Origin: an uncultured Acidaminococcus sp.
GTDB taxonomy: Bacteria; Bacillota; Negativicutes; Acidaminococcales; Acidaminococcaceae
Assembly (NCBI GenBank): GCA_900770265.1
Contig: CAAGJR010000057.1
Span: forward strand, 1-34,397
DNA length: 34,397 bases
Direction of reading: 5' to 3'
Part shown: in pieces, positions 22,677 through 30,236 of the stretch
Layout: every line of letters starts with the position of its first letter
How positions within the stretch are numbered: position 1 is the stretch's first letter
The notes under the pieces: generated by a model
Databases searched by the model: none
What the model was told of the DNA's origin: nothing
What the model saw: the letters and a program-made list of their open reading frames with translations, nothing else
Translations under genes and position numbers: made by a program

Positions 22677-24416
22677 GTGAAACAAACAAATGGTACGAAA
22701 AAACTGCTCTCCCAGGTGTGGCGGCTGACCCGCAGCTACTGGCAGAGCGAAGAAAAGAAAAAAGCCTACGCCTTACTGCTGGCCATCCTGGTGCTGACAC
22801 TGGCCGTGGTGGTCATGCTGGTACTGCTGAACCAGTGGAACAACGCGTTCTACACGGCGCTGCAGAACTACCAGACGGACGAGATCTTCCATCAGCTGTG
22901 GCGGTTCACCGTCCTGGCGTTCCTGTATATCATCTTTGCGGTGTATGCCTACTACCTGCAGCAGGTGCTGATCCTGAACTGGCGGCGGTGGCTCACGAAC
23001 CGGTACATCGACCGGTGGCTGAAGCACCAGACCTATTACCGGCTGGAAATGTTCGGGAAAGAGATGGATAACCCGGACCAGCGGATCAGTGAAGATGTGA
23101 ACCTGTTCGTCACCCGCACCCTGGGGTTCTTCGTGGGCATCCTGAAGGCCCTGTGCACCCTGGTCTCCTTCGTGGTGATCCTGTGGCAGCTGTCCGGCCC
23201 CTTCAGCTTCAACCTGCTGGGCCGCACCTGGCACATCGGCGGCTACATGGTGTGGGTGGCCGTGGCCTATGCCACGGTGGGTACCTGGCTTACCTATAAA
23301 GTGGGCCACAAACTGGTGGGCCTGAACTTCTTCCAGCAGCGCCGGGAGGCCGATTTCCGGTTCAGTATGGTGCGCCTGCGGGAGAACGCGGAAAGTGTGG
23401 CGTTTTACCAGGGCGAAAAGCAGGAAGGGAAGGTGTTCAAGCACCGGTTCGCCCTTCTGCTGGACAACTTCTGGAAGATCGTGCTGAAGCAGAAACAGCT
23501 GGTGTGGCTGAATTCCGGGTATTCCCAGATCGCCATCATCTTTCCGTTCGTGGTGGCCATTCCCCGGTTCCTGCGCCATGAACTGACCCTGGGCGGCCTG
23601 ATGCAGGTGGCTACGGCCTTTGGCCGGGTGCAGGATTCCCTGTCCTACTTCGTGGACATGTACTCCACCCTGGCCGAATGGCAGGCGGTGGTGGACCGGC
23701 TGACCGGGTTCGAGGAAGATATGGCCCGGGTGCAGCTGGCCGGCAGCCACAGCCATGTGGACCGGCAGGTAAGCACCGACGGGGCCCTGCACCTGGAGCC
23801 GCTGGAAGTGGATCTGCCCGACGGCAGCCCCATCCTGAAGCCTCTGACGGTGACCCTGGAACCGGGGCAGAATGTGCTGATCAAGGGCGTGAGCGGCAGC
23901 GGCAAGAGTACGCTGCTGCGGGCCCTGGCCGGCATCTGGCCCTTTGCCCGGGGCAAGGTGGCCCTGCCGCCCCACGACCAGCTGCTGTTCATTCCCCAGC
24001 GGCCCTACCTGCCTCTGGGGACCCTGCGGGAGGCAGTGCTGTATCCCGGCACGCGGGAATACGACGACGCCACGCTGCAGCAGACGCTGGAACAGTGCCG
24101 CATCGGCTACCTGGCCGGGCGGCTGGACGAAGAGAACGACTGGGCCCATGTGCTGTCCATCGGGGAACAGCAGCGGGTGGCTTTCGCCCGGGCCCTTCTG
24201 ACGAAACCCGGCTGGCTGTTCATGGATGAATCCACGTCAGCCCTGGACGAAGAAACAGAAAATGCGCTGTACCGGCTGCTGGCAGAGAAACTGCCGGGTA
24301 CCACCCTGGTCAGCGTGGGACACAGAAGCACGCTCATCCGTTACCATCAACGGGTGCTGGCTTTAGATAAAGAAACACATACGGCTTCTCTCCAACCAGT
24401 GGAGAAGTTTTTGTGA
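22677..24416 (+). CDS. ABC exporter, fused permease and ATPase (YddA/SbmA-related, ABCD-like)
   Basis: A 579-residue half-transporter: an N-terminal membrane domain with about six helices (to about residue 330) of the type shared by YddA, SbmA/BacA and peroxisomal ABCD proteins (LLNQWNNAFYTALQNYQ, ILNWRRWLTNRYIDRWL), and a C-terminal nucleotide-binding domain. Walker A is GVSGSGKS (404-411), the signature is LSIGEQQR (493-500, with I and E in place of the usual G and G), and Walker B is WLFMDESTSALDE. It probably works as a homodimer; substrates of this group include vitamins and peptides, but none can be assigned here. GTG at 22677 is the start, behind AAGGTGAAGGA. The AGCS carrier starts 33 bp downstream and may be co-transcribed. 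Confidence 0.88.
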   Translation: MKQTNGTKKLLSQVWRLTRSYWQSEEKKKAYALLLAILVLTLAVVVMLVLLNQWNNAFYTALQNYQTDEIFHQLWRFTVLAFLYIIFAVYAYYLQQVLILNWRRWLTNRYIDRWLKHQTYYRLEMFGKEMDNPDQRISEDVNLFVTRTLGFFVGILKALCTLVSFVVILWQLSGPFSFNLLGRTWHIGGYMVWVAVAYATVGTWLTYKVGHKLVGLNFFQQRREADFRFSMVRLRENAESVAFYQGEKQEGKVFKHRFALLLDNFWKIVLKQKQLVWLNSGYSQIAIIFPFVVAIPRFLRHELTLGGLMQVATAFGRVQDSLSYFVDMYSTLAEWQAVVDRLTGFEEDMARVQLAGSHSHVDRQVSTDGALHLEPLEVDLPDGSPILKPLTVTLEPGQNVLIKGVSGSGKSTLLRALAGIWPFARGKVALPPHDQLLFIPQRPYLPLGTLREAVLYPGTREYDDATLQQTLEQCRIGYLAGRLDEENDWAHVLSIGEQQRVAFARALLTKPGWLFMDESTSALDEETENALYRLLAEKLPGTTLVSVGHRSTLIRYHQRVLALDKETHTASLQPVEKFL

Positions 24417-24449
24417 GCGCCTGCGGGCTCAAGAAAAAGGGGGAAGAAC

Positions 24450-25814
24450 ATGAATCTGGATGTATTGAATGCGATTGACAGCTTTGTCTGGGGGCCTCCG
24501 CTCCTGGTACTGCTGGTGGGGACCGGGATCTTTCTCAGCTTCCGGCTGGGCTTTTTACAGGTGCGTCACCTGCCCCGTTCCCTGAAGCTGATCTTCAAAG
24601 CGGAAAACAAGGGCGAAGGGGATATCGACTCCTTCAAGGCCCTGTGTACGGCCCTGGCTGCCACGGTGGGCACCGGGAACATCGTTGGGGTAGCGACGGC
24701 CATCAAGGCCGGCGGTCCCGGCGCCATCCTGTGGATGTGGCTGGCTGCGTTCTTCGGTATGGCCACGAAATATGCGGAAGGCTGCCTGGCTGTGAAATTC
24801 CGTACGGTGGACGATAAAGGGCAGATCTCCGGCGGGCCCATGTACTACATTGAAAACGGGCTGGGCCGGGCCTATCGGCCTCTGGCCATTGCCTTCGCCT
24901 TCTTTGGCGTGCTGGTGGCCTACTTCGGCATCGGGACGTTCGCCCAGGTGAACTCCATCGTGCAGATCACCCAACTGAACGCCGGCATCCCGGTGGAATA
25001 CACCGCCGTGGTGCTGACCATCCTGGTGGCCGCCATCACCCTGGGGGGCCTGCAGAGCATTGCCAAGACTGCATCCAAGGTGGTGCCTGCCATGGCCATC
25101 ATCTACATGGCCAGCACCCTGGGCTTCCTGGTGATCTTTGCTGACAAGGTGCCCGGCGCCATCCTGGAGATCTTCTATGATGCGTTCCATCCCACCGCAG
25201 CCGTTGGCGGGTTCCTGGGGGCCAGCGTGCTGTTCGCCATGCGGAACGGCGTGGCCCGCGGCGTGTTCTCCAACGAATCCGGCTTAGGGAGTGCGCCCAT
25301 CGTGGCCGCTGCCGCCAAGACGAAATGGCCGGCGGAACAGGGCCTGGTGTCCATGACCGGTACGTTCATCGATACCATCATCATCTGCACCATGACCGGT
25401 CTGGTGGTGGTGATCAGCGGCCTGTGGAAGGGAGACCTGAACGGGGCTGCCCTGACGAACGCCGCCTTCCTGCAGGCCTATCCCCATTTCGGGGGCTACA
25501 TGCTGATGGTGGGCCTGGTGCTGTTCGCCTTCACCACCATCCTGGGCTGGAACTACTACGGGGAACGGTGCATGGAATACCTGGTGGGTACGAAAGGGAT
25601 CATGCCCTACCGGATCGTGTTCATCATCCTGGTGGGCTGCGGTGCGTTCCTGAAACTGGAAGCCATCTGGATCCTGGCCGATATCGTGAACGGCCTCATG
25701 GCCATCCCGAACCTGATCGCCCTGCTGGGCCTGTCCGGTGTGGTGGTCGCCGAGACGAAGAAGTACCTGCAGCATGAAAAGGAAGAGGAAGCAGAAGAAG
25801 CCGCAAAACAATAA
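24450..25814 (+). CDS. Sodium:alanine/glycine symporter (AGCS family)
   Basis: A 454-residue inner-membrane carrier with about 10-11 hydrophobic helices that imports alanine, glycine or another small amino acid with sodium. Family landmarks are complete: the opening IDSFVWGPPLLVLLVGTGIF, FKALCTALAATVGTGNIVGVA near residue 64, GGPMYYIENGLG near 130, and GVFSNESGLGSAP near 272. Length is normal for AlsT/DagA. Start is the ATG at 24450 behind AAGGGGGAAG. The Glu/Lys-rich C-terminal tail is cytoplasmic. A heptamer array begins right at the stop codon and is followed by the gene's terminator. Confidence 0.94.
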   Translation: MNLDVLNAIDSFVWGPPLLVLLVGTGIFLSFRLGFLQVRHLPRSLKLIFKAENKGEGDIDSFKALCTALAATVGTGNIVGVATAIKAGGPGAILWMWLAAFFGMATKYAEGCLAVKFRTVDDKGQISGGPMYYIENGLGRAYRPLAIAFAFFGVLVAYFGIGTFAQVNSIVQITQLNAGIPVEYTAVVLTILVAAITLGGLQSIAKTASKVVPAMAIIYMASTLGFLVIFADKVPGAILEIFYDAFHPTAAVGGFLGASVLFAMRNGVARGVFSNESGLGSAPIVAAAAKTKWPAEQGLVSMTGTFIDTIIICTMTGLVVVISGLWKGDLNGAALTNAAFLQAYPHFGGYMLMVGLVLFAFTTILGWNYYGERCMEYLVGTKGIMPYRIVFIILVGCGAFLKLEAIWILADIVNGLMAIPNLIALLGLSGVVVAETKKYLQHEKEEEAEEAAKQ

Positions 25815-25834
25815 GTCATACGTCATACGTCATA
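25814..25834. repeat. 7-bp tandem repeat, 3 units (AGTCATA/CGTCATA)
   Basis: AGTCATA (25814-25820) then CGTCATA twice (25821-25834), in perfect register and directly after the stop codon of the AGCS carrier. It leads into the terminator stem. Confidence 0.85.
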
Positions 25835-25871
25835 CGCCGATGGTGAAAAATCGCCATCGGCGATTTTTTTT
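25835..25871 (+). terminator. Terminator of the AGCS carrier gene
   Basis: CGCCGATGG (25835-25843) pairs perfectly with CCATCGGCG (25854-25862), followed by eight T (25864-25871). Confidence 0.92.
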
Positions 25872-25880
25872 GAAAGAATA

Positions 25881-26020
25881 CGGGCGCACCGGGCGACACG
25901 GCTCCGCCGGTCTTGGTGCGCCCCTACGGCGTCCTGTGGGAATGGGGGCGATCCGTAGGGGTTTACCAAGGGTCCCGGAGGGATCCCGCCCGGTAAACCC
26001 GTCCCGGGCCTCCCGGCAGG
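25881..26020. repeat. GC-rich dispersed element, two inverted hairpin halves
   Basis: The left half (25881-25929) has stem GGGCGCACC/GGTGCGCCC and ends CTACGG; after 23 bases the right half (25953-26001) begins CCGTAGG and has stem GGGTTTACC/GGTAAACCC. The border CTCCCGGCAGGG follows. The left stem differs in three positions from the right one, yet both strands changed together, so pairing is kept. Confidence 0.82.
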
Positions 26021-26033
26021 GTTGTTTTTGATG

Positions 26034-26039
26034 TATAAT
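26034..26039 (+). promoter_or_regulatory. -10 box upstream of the His-rich membrane protein gene
   Basis: A perfect TATAAT lies 34 bases before the chosen ATG, immediately outside the dispersed repeat. At 17 bp upstream only repeat sequence (TCCCGG) is found, so the -35 box is poor. Confidence 0.45.
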
Positions 26040-26072
26040 GGTCCCATGAATGGATGATGGGGGATGTTTTCG

Positions 26073-27023
26073 ATGACGATGGAGGAATGGGTGCGGCAGC
26101 AGCACCGGTCGCCCTGGCACTGGGGGACGCTGGGGGTGTTCGCCGTGCTGTTGTGGCTGAGCCTGCGGGGGGTGTACGGCCAGGTGCCGCCCAAGGTGCT
26201 GATTGCCTGGGGCGTGTTCCTGCTGGTGGAGAGCTGGCCTTTATTGGGCCCCATGCTGCTGGCGTTTGTGATCATGACGGGGCTGGCCCTGGCCCATCCA
26301 GCGCTGGGGGCTCTCCTGGCCCTGATTGGCATCATCTTCTTTTTGCTGCGCATCCGGTTCGTCATCAGGAACATCCTGCCCATCGGCCTGGGCATCCTGA
26401 TGTACAGCGTGTGCTACCTGCTGGTGGGGGACCATCTGGTGCTCCAGGTGGTGAACGAGATCTATTTCCGGCTGCCCCTGCACCAGATTTCCTTTACCCT
26501 GCGTGACGGGATCCTCCTGGCTGTCCTGGCCCTGGGGACGCTGCTGCCCACGGCCCTGTTCCACTGGTGCCTGACGGAGTGCTACAAAAAAGGGTATGAG
26601 GTCCGGGGTGCGGTCTCCATCATGGTGGGGGTGCCGCTCCTGATCCTGTCGTTCATCCTGCCGTTCTTGAAGGTGCTCACCGGGCTGGAAAACGGGGCCT
26701 TCGCCGACCACGGGGGTACGTTCCACGGGGGCGACGGCCATATCCAGCCGGCTCACGATCCGGGGCTGCACCATGTGAACGGCCATTTCCGTTCCAGCCC
26801 CAATGGGCCCGTGTACGTGCACGGCCACTGGCAGACGAACCCGGACGGGGTGCTGGAGAACAACCTGTCCTACCACGGGCCTGTGACGCCCCAGGGGACC
26901 GGTTCGAATGCGGCCGGGGCCGGGGCAGAGGGCCTTTCCGGGGCCGCGGCGGCCGGGAAGTTCCCTGCGGGGGATGCGGGACCTCTCAGGGACCCGGGGA
27001 AGCCGGGAACAAAAAAATCCTGA
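26073..27023 (+). CDS. Polytopic membrane protein with histidine-rich C-terminal tail, function unknown
   Basis: I cannot name this protein. About 316 residues: six or seven hydrophobic helices between residues 15 and 215, then a soluble tail of about 100 residues. The tail holds ten histidines in under 60 residues (FHGGDGH, HDPGLHHVNGHF, YVHGHW) and the string HGHWQTNPDGVLENNLSY, which resembles short G-H-[YW]-R-T-N-P-D-G-x-x-x-N-N-x-S-Y motifs found at the ends of diverse bacterial and phage proteins. A metal-binding role is possible but unproven. The end is Gly/Ala rich and looks disordered. Start is uncertain: ATG 26073 has GGGGG 9 bases upstream, whereas ATG 26064 lies directly on that run. 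Confidence 0.65.
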   Translation: MTMEEWVRQQHRSPWHWGTLGVFAVLLWLSLRGVYGQVPPKVLIAWGVFLLVESWPLLGPMLLAFVIMTGLALAHPALGALLALIGIIFFLLRIRFVIRNILPIGLGILMYSVCYLLVGDHLVLQVVNEIYFRLPLHQISFTLRDGILLAVLALGTLLPTALFHWCLTECYKKGYEVRGAVSIMVGVPLLILSFILPFLKVLTGLENGAFADHGGTFHGGDGHIQPAHDPGLHHVNGHFRSSPNGPVYVHGHWQTNPDGVLENNLSYHGPVTPQGTGSNAAGAGAEGLSGAAAAGKFPAGDAGPLRDPGKPGTKKS

Positions 27024-27043
27024 GTCTTTTATTCCGGAGTAAA

Positions 27044-27072
27044 TTGTCAGGGATTGCGGAAAATAGTATAAT
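27044..27072 (+). promoter_or_regulatory. Promoter of the FprA-type flavoprotein gene
   Basis: TTGTCA (27044-27049) and TATAAT (27067-27072) are exactly 17 bp apart, one base short of consensus overall. The -10 box is 45 bases before the start codon. Confidence 0.82.
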
Positions 27073-27117
27073 GGTAAGGCGAAAAGTAACAGTACCTGTT
27101 TTGAAAGGAGAAAGAAT

Positions 27118-28299
27118 ATGAAAGCACGTTCGATCGTCAACGATATATATGAAGTAGGGATCCGGGACTGGACCATGCGGGACTTCCACGGTTTCGCCAC
27201 GCCCCGGGGTGTCACCTACAATTCCTTCCTGATCATGGATGAGAAGATCTGCCTGATCGACGGCGTGAAGGCCATGTTCGCGGAAGAACAGCTGGCCAAC
27301 ATCCGCACCATCGTGGACCCGGCCAAGATCGACTACATCGTGGTGAACCATGTGGAACCGGACCATTCCGGCAGCCTGCCTGCGCTGAGCAAGGCCTGCC
27401 CCAATGCCACGTTCCTGATCACCATGCAGGGCGCCAACGAACTGAAGGAACACTACGGCGACATCTTCAAGCTGCAGGTGGTGAAGAAGGGTGACACCGT
27501 GAGCCTGGGCAAACGGACCCTGGCCTTCCAGCCCATCCCCATGCTGCACTGGCCCGATTCCATGGTGACGTACTGCCCGGAAGAACAGATCCTGTTCTCC
27601 AGCGACGCTTTCGGCCAGCACTACTGCTGCAGCAAGATGTTCGACGATGAGACCGAAGTGGAGAACATGTTCTTCGAAGCCCAGCGGTATTTCGCCAACA
27701 TCCTGATGCCCTACCGGAAACTGGTGCCCAACACCGTGAAACTGGTGCGCACCCTGCCGCTGAAGATGATCTGCTCCTGCCACGGGGATATCTGGCGCAG
27801 CCACATCGACGACATCCTGCAAATGTACGAAGACTGGGGCACCGGCAAGACCATGGACCGGATCCTGGTGGTGTTCGACACCATGTGGGGCGGCACGGAA
27901 GCCATGGCCCGGGCTATGGTGAAAGGCATCGAGAAACAGGGCATGCGGGTGAAACTGTACCGGTACCACAGTGACCTGAAGGCTTCCATCGTCAGCGACC
28001 TGCTGACCGCCAAAGGGATCCTGATCGGTTCTCCCACCCAGAACTCCGGCATGATGCCCACCATCGGCGCGTTCCTGACGTACCTGAAGGGCCTGAAACC
28101 CACCGGCAAGAAGGCGGCTGCCTTCGGGACCTACGGCTGGGCCGGCGGTGCTGAAAAAGATATGGAAGCCATGATCAAGGATTCCGGCATGGAACTCTTG
28201 CCGGGCTATAACGTGAAATGGCGTCCGCTGCCGAAAGAACTGGAAGCCGCAGAACAATACGGCTATGACTTTGCGGAAAAGGTCAGCAAAGGCGAATAA
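27118..28299 (+). CDS. FprA family A-type flavoprotein (diiron/FMN oxygen or NO reductase)
   Basis: A 393-residue cytoplasmic enzyme with a metallo-beta-lactamase domain (about 1-250) holding the diiron site and a flavodoxin domain (about 255-393) holding FMN. Iron ligands H-x-E-x-D-H are intact as HVEPDHSG (H78, E80, D82, H83), with further ligands in PMLHWPDS, FSSDAFGQH and CSCHGDIWR. The FMN loop is VVFDTMWGGTEAMA and the aromatic side loop is GSPTQNSGMMP. In anaerobes these proteins reduce oxygen to water or nitric oxide to nitrous oxide, using rubredoxin or coenzyme-F420-type donors; no rubredoxin gene is adjacent. Start follows AAAGGAG. It has its own good promoter. Confidence 0.94.
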   Translation: MKARSIVNDIYEVGIRDWTMRDFHGFATPRGVTYNSFLIMDEKICLIDGVKAMFAEEQLANIRTIVDPAKIDYIVVNHVEPDHSGSLPALSKACPNATFLITMQGANELKEHYGDIFKLQVVKKGDTVSLGKRTLAFQPIPMLHWPDSMVTYCPEEQILFSSDAFGQHYCCSKMFDDETEVENMFFEAQRYFANILMPYRKLVPNTVKLVRTLPLKMICSCHGDIWRSHIDDILQMYEDWGTGKTMDRILVVFDTMWGGTEAMARAMVKGIEKQGMRVKLYRYHSDLKASIVSDLLTAKGILIGSPTQNSGMMPTIGAFLTYLKGLKPTGKKAAAFGTYGWAGGAEKDMEAMIKDSGMELLPGYNVKWRPLPKELEAAEQYGYDFAEKVSKGE

Positions 28300-28342
28300 A
28301 TCAGAAAGTGCCGTTTCTGCAGAAATGGCAGGCATTGGGAAG

Positions 28343-28369
28343 GGGGTTGTCGCAGACCGCGGCAACCCC
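28343..28369 (+). other. Strong stem-loop in the leader of rlmB
   Basis: An 11 bp stem (28343-28353 with 28359-28369, GGGGTTG at its base, one G-U pair) with a five-base loop lies 21 bases before the rlmB start. A second small stem, GCCGTTTCT/AGAAATGGC, precedes it (about 28311-28329). There is no T run, so it is not an ordinary terminator; it may protect or regulate the mRNA. Confidence 0.45.
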
Positions 28370-28390
28370 ACCCTCATATCAGGAGGAAAT

Positions 28391-29140
28391 ATGCAAGACG
28401 TGATCGTGGGACGGAATGCGGTGCGGGAGGCCCTGCGCAGCAACCGGTCCTTCAATAAGGTGCTGGTCCAGGAAGGCAGCCACGGCGGCAGCCTGGGCGA
28501 GATCATCAGCCTGGCGGAAGCCCGGAAGATCCCGGTGGAAAAGGTGGCCAAAGAGGTGCTGGACCGTCTGGCGGACGGGGTACGGCACCAGGGCGTGGCG
28601 GCCCAGGGCGCACCGGTGGCGTTCCAGGACCTGGATACGGTGCTGGCCCAGGTACAGAGCCGGGGCGAAGTGCCGCTACTCCTGCTGCTGGATGAACTGC
28701 AGGATCCCCAGAACGTGGGGGCCCTGATCCGGACGGCCAATGCGGCCGGGGTCCACGGGGTGCTGCTGCCCCAGCGGCGCAGCTGCCCCCTGAACGCGGT
28801 GGTGGCCAAAATCTCTGCCGGCGCCGTGGAATACGTGCCGGTGATCCAGATCGGGAACATCCCCCGGACCATGCAGAAGCTGAAGGAAAAGGGCTTCTGG
28901 ATCGTGGGGGCGGATATGGACGGCAAGGACCAGTATTTCGACGCAAACCTGACCGGCCCCCTGGTGCTGGTGGTGGGCGCCGAAGGCAAGGGGCTGGGCC
29001 GGCTGGTGAAGGAGAACTGCGACTTCATCGTGCGCATCCCCATGCTGGGCCAGGTGTCCAGCCTGAATGCCTCCGTGGCCGGCGGCATCCTGCTGTACGA
29101 CATCGTCCGCCAGCGGATTTTGGCGGAGAGGAAGAAATAA
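28391..29140 (+). CDS. rlmB: 23S rRNA 2'-O-methyltransferase of the TrmH/SpoU family (RlmB-like)
   Basis: A 249-residue SPOUT methyltransferase: an N-terminal rRNA-binding substrate domain (about 1-75, opening VIVGRNAVREAL) and a C-terminal knotted catalytic domain. The three SpoU motifs are intact: LLLDELQDPQNVGALIRTA (motif 1), LVVGAEGKGLGRL (motif 2) and IPMLGQVSSLNASVAGGIL (motif 3). E. coli RlmB methylates G2251 of 23S rRNA; the Bacillus counterpart YacO is the same family. Start is the ATG at 28391 behind AGGAGG; the open frame runs upstream to 28265 across the previous gene's end and is not used. In Bacillus this gene likewise lies just upstream of sigH, although yacP is missing here. 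Confidence 0.92.
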   Translation: MQDVIVGRNAVREALRSNRSFNKVLVQEGSHGGSLGEIISLAEARKIPVEKVAKEVLDRLADGVRHQGVAAQGAPVAFQDLDTVLAQVQSRGEVPLLLLLDELQDPQNVGALIRTANAAGVHGVLLPQRRSCPLNAVVAKISAGAVEYVPVIQIGNIPRTMQKLKEKGFWIVGADMDGKDQYFDANLTGPLVLVVGAEGKGLGRLVKENCDFIVRIPMLGQVSSLNASVAGGILLYDIVRQRILAERKK

Positions 29141-29286
29141 GCGGGTTTACCGGGCGAGATCGCTGCGCGACTCTTGGTAAACCCCTACGGACTACTTACG
29201 GACCTTTGTTGGGACGCCGTAGGGGTTTACCAAGACCGGCGAAAGCCGTGTCGCCCGGTAAACCCGCCTCGAGTCTCCCGGAGGGT
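29141..29286. repeat. GC-rich dispersed element, two inverted hairpin halves
   Basis: It starts at the base after the rlmB stop codon. The left half (29141-29190) has stem GGGTTTACC/GGTAAACCC and ends CTACGG; after 26 bases the right half (29217-29267) begins CCGTAGG and has the same stem. The border CTCCCGGAGGG follows at 29275-29285. Confidence 0.85.
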
Positions 29287-29297
29287 CATTATTCATT

Positions 29298-29351
29298 GCC
29301 AGCGTCAGCTGGCTTCCTTCGGCTGGAGACTAGAGACTAGAGACTAGAGAC
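29298..29351. repeat. Small hairpin plus 7-bp tandem repeat, 4 units (TAGAGAC)
   Basis: The hairpin GCCAGC-GTCA-GCTGGC (29298-29313) is followed by TGGAGAC (29324-29330) and three perfect TAGAGAC units (29331-29351). The array ends 8 bases before the sigH ribosome binding site, so copy-number change would alter the sigH leader. Confidence 0.88.
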
Positions 29352-29374
29352 TCACGAATGGGAGGTGACTGCCA

Positions 29375-30109
29375 TTGCAGGAAGACATCCGCAGATTCTA
29401 TGATACCTGTTCCGACGAGGAACTGATCCAGCTGATCCAGGACCGGGACGACCGCCAGGCCCAGGATTACCTGCTGGACAAATACAAGGAATTCGTGAAG
29501 CTCCGGGCCTGCCGCTATTTCCTGGTAGGCGCGGAAAAGGATGACATGATCCAGGAGGGGATGATCGGCCTGTTCAAGGCCATCCGGGACTACCGCCCGG
29601 GCAAGCAGGCCTCCTTCAAGGTATTCGCCGACGTGTGCGTGAACCGGCAGATCATCTCCGCCATCAAGAGCGCCACCCGGCAGAAGCACAAGCCCCTGAA
29701 CTGCTACGTGTCCCTGGACAAACCGGTGTACGACGACGGCAAGGAGCGGACGCTTCTGGACATGCTGGGCTCTGCCCGGGGCATCGATCCGGAGAACCTG
29801 GTCATCGACCAGGAGGCGTTCAATGACATCGAAAAGAACGTGAACGACATGCTCAGTGCCCTGGAATGGAAGGCCCTGTGCAAGTACCTGGAGAACAAAT
29901 CATACCAGCAGATCGCCCAGGAACTGGGCCGGGGGCAGAAATCCATCGACAACGCCCTCCAGCGGGTGAAGAAGAAACTGGAGAAATTCCTGGCCAGCCG
30001 GCATCACGAACTGGACCTGGCCACCCTGAACAAGGGGCTCCTCATCATGGCGGCGAAAGAACATCTTTTGCAGTCTGAGGAAAAGAATGATAGAATTGAA
30101 ACAGTCTGA
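29375..30109 (+). CDS. sigH: RNA polymerase sigma factor SigH (Spo0H-like)
   Basis: A 244-residue sigma-70 family factor. Region 2 is very close to Bacillus SigH: CRYFLVGAEKDDMIQEGMIG, LFKAIRDYRPGKQASFKVFA, then RQIISAIKSATRQKHKPLN and YVSLDKPVYDD; region 4 is the helix-turn-helix LENKSYQQIAQELGRGQKSIDNALQRVKKKLE (given by its core). The C-terminus runs about 25 residues beyond typical SigH. In Bacillus SigH controls the start of sporulation and competence; in a lineage that may not sporulate the role could be competence or stationary-phase adaptation (inference). Start is TTG at 29375, chosen for GGGAGGTGA at 29360-29368; no ATG fits in frame. Its leader is made of dispersed repeats. Confidence 0.9.
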   Translation: MQEDIRRFYDTCSDEELIQLIQDRDDRQAQDYLLDKYKEFVKLRACRYFLVGAEKDDMIQEGMIGLFKAIRDYRPGKQASFKVFADVCVNRQIISAIKSATRQKHKPLNCYVSLDKPVYDDGKERTLLDMLGSARGIDPENLVIDQEAFNDIEKNVNDMLSALEWKALCKYLENKSYQQIAQELGRGQKSIDNALQRVKKKLEKFLASRHHELDLATLNKGLLIMAAKEHLLQSEEKNDRIETV

Positions 30110-30236
30110 GGTATGATTTTTTCCGCTCAAAGAAAAAACAGCTTGTTTGCAGGAATTTCCTTTCCATCCGGCGAATAAGTCACTATCGATGGCGGAGAAA
30201 ATCGTATACGGAAAAAACCAAGGGAGGACGATACAC

